Below, one piece after another: positions 63,699 to 64,000 of a stretch of DNA of 64,000 nt (within the stretch, counting starts at the first letter, position 1; every line of letters starts with the position of its first letter). Source of the stretch: Shimwellia pseudoproteus (GTDB lineage: Bacteria; Pseudomonadota; Gammaproteobacteria; Enterobacterales; Enterobacteriaceae); NCBI RefSeq assembly GCF_016415625.1, contig NZ_WBXP01000014.1, positions 1-64,000 on the forward strand. Direction: 5' to 3'. Position numbers and translations under genes: made by a program. Under the pieces are notes generated by a model. That model was not told the origin of the DNA. It saw nothing but the letters and a program-made list of their open reading frames with translations, and did not search any database.

Positions 63699-64000
63699 TT
63701 TACGACTCCTGCTGTGTGGAGGATGGTGTCGATCGCCGCAAAAAAATCCAGCAACAGCTGTTCTGCGGAGTGAAAGTAGTAAGGGCCGCCCCGGTCATGG
63801 GTGGTCCGGTGAACGTGGTCATAGGCCACGCGCCGGGCGGTAAAACCGGGCCGATCTGGCGGCGGTAGCCCGTGGGCGTTATCAATGCCGAAGATCCGGT
63901 GGTTCTGCCGGTTGTGCAGGGTCAGGTTATAGCGTATGCCGTGGGGGCGGAAAGCCGAAGGATGTACGGTAATCGCCTCAATACGCCACCAGTAGCCGCT
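63695..64000 (-). CDS. TumE-family (DUF6516) toxin, partial at the window edge
   Basis: The last 101 residues of a protein that begins beyond the window. The visible sequence has GYWWRIEAITVHPSAFRPHG, YNLTLHNRQNHRIFGIDNAHG and AYDHVHRTTHDRGGPYYFHS, the DNAH...DHxH pattern of DUF6516/TumE toxins, then a helical end LLLDFFAAIDTILHTAG. It overlaps the TumA-like antitoxin gene by ATGA. Family members are proposed toxins of TA systems with an unproven activity. The N-terminus and start are not visible. Confidence 0.75.
   Translation of the reverse strand, partial: SGYWWRIEAITVHPSAFRPHGIRYNLTLHNRQNHRIFGIDNAHGLPPPDRPGFTARRVAYDHVHRTTHDRGGPYYFHSAEQLLLDFFAAIDTILHTAGVVK

Noticed and set aside
1-64000. 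tRNA, rRNA, CRISPR array or replication origin
   Set aside because: No cloverleaf-like run ending in CCA, no rRNA-like sequence and no regularly spaced direct repeats were seen by eye; a covariance search would be needed to exclude small RNAs.

Overview
The window reads as chromosomal DNA of an enterobacterium (order Enterobacterales), GC-rich with closely packed genes. The csiD/glaH-lhgO-gabD-gabT-gabP-csiR operon keeps the E. coli gene order. A fdnGHI formate dehydrogenase and a ccm cytochrome c maturation operon are also of enteric type. A hut cluster using HutF and HutG, a gluconate 2-dehydrogenase-type operon and several accessory genes set it apart from E. coli K-12. I cannot name the species from sequence alone.

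Left part (1-9.9 kb): the end of an IS5/IS903-like element abuts the C-terminal remnant of an RTX/type I secreted protein. It is followed by an HSL-type esterase, a dCache-GGDEF diguanylate cyclase and fdnGHI. The catalytic subunit FdnG has Cys where E. coli has selenocysteine. Next come two tandem zinc-ribbon microproteins, both read on the minus strand and both under 60 residues, and a small alpha/beta hydrolase.

Middle part I (9.9-24 kb): a divergent yczE/MocR pair; an XRE-cupin regulator divergent from a B3/4-domain gene plus a small monooxygenase; and an LpxO-like hydroxylase. The complete glutarate/L-2-hydroxyglutarate/GABA operon follows, with a candidate CRP site. Then come a decayed HTH antitoxin gene and curA.

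Middle part II (24-34 kb): an MFS transporter, then an unusual minus-strand operon of a MASE1 membrane sensor without a recognisable output domain and two proteins with a His...Cys papain-like layout (HdeD-like membrane fusion and DUF4105-like). This operon is divergent from a PAS-GGDEF cyclase. A frameshifted AraC regulator lies divergent from an EamA transporter, followed by a gamma-glutamylcyclotransferase-like gene and a HAAAP-type amino acid transporter.

Middle part III (34-45 kb): hutF <- -> hutC-hutD, an Rpn-family nuclease, then hutU, an NCS1 permease, hutI and hutG, with palindromic HutC-type operators at both promoters. hutH is absent, so this cluster as seen begins at urocanate. 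It is followed by an SDR/TetR pair.

Right part (45-64 kb): an epoxide-hydrolase-like lipoprotein; a two-component system with a DipZ-like CcdA-thioredoxin protein; and a three-subunit GMC dehydrogenase with tri-heme cytochrome c. The complete ccmABCDEFGHI operon that would mature this cytochrome follows immediately. Last are a YdeP-like molybdopterin oxidoreductase broken at a G8 tract and a TumE/TumA-type toxin-antitoxin pair cut by the window edge.

Themes: respiratory oxidation (formate, L-2-hydroxyglutarate, sugar/gluconate), nitrogen/carbon scavenging (GABA, glutarate, urocanate) and c-di-GMP signalling. Two genes carry apparent single-base frameshifts. No rRNA, tRNA or CRISPR array was seen.
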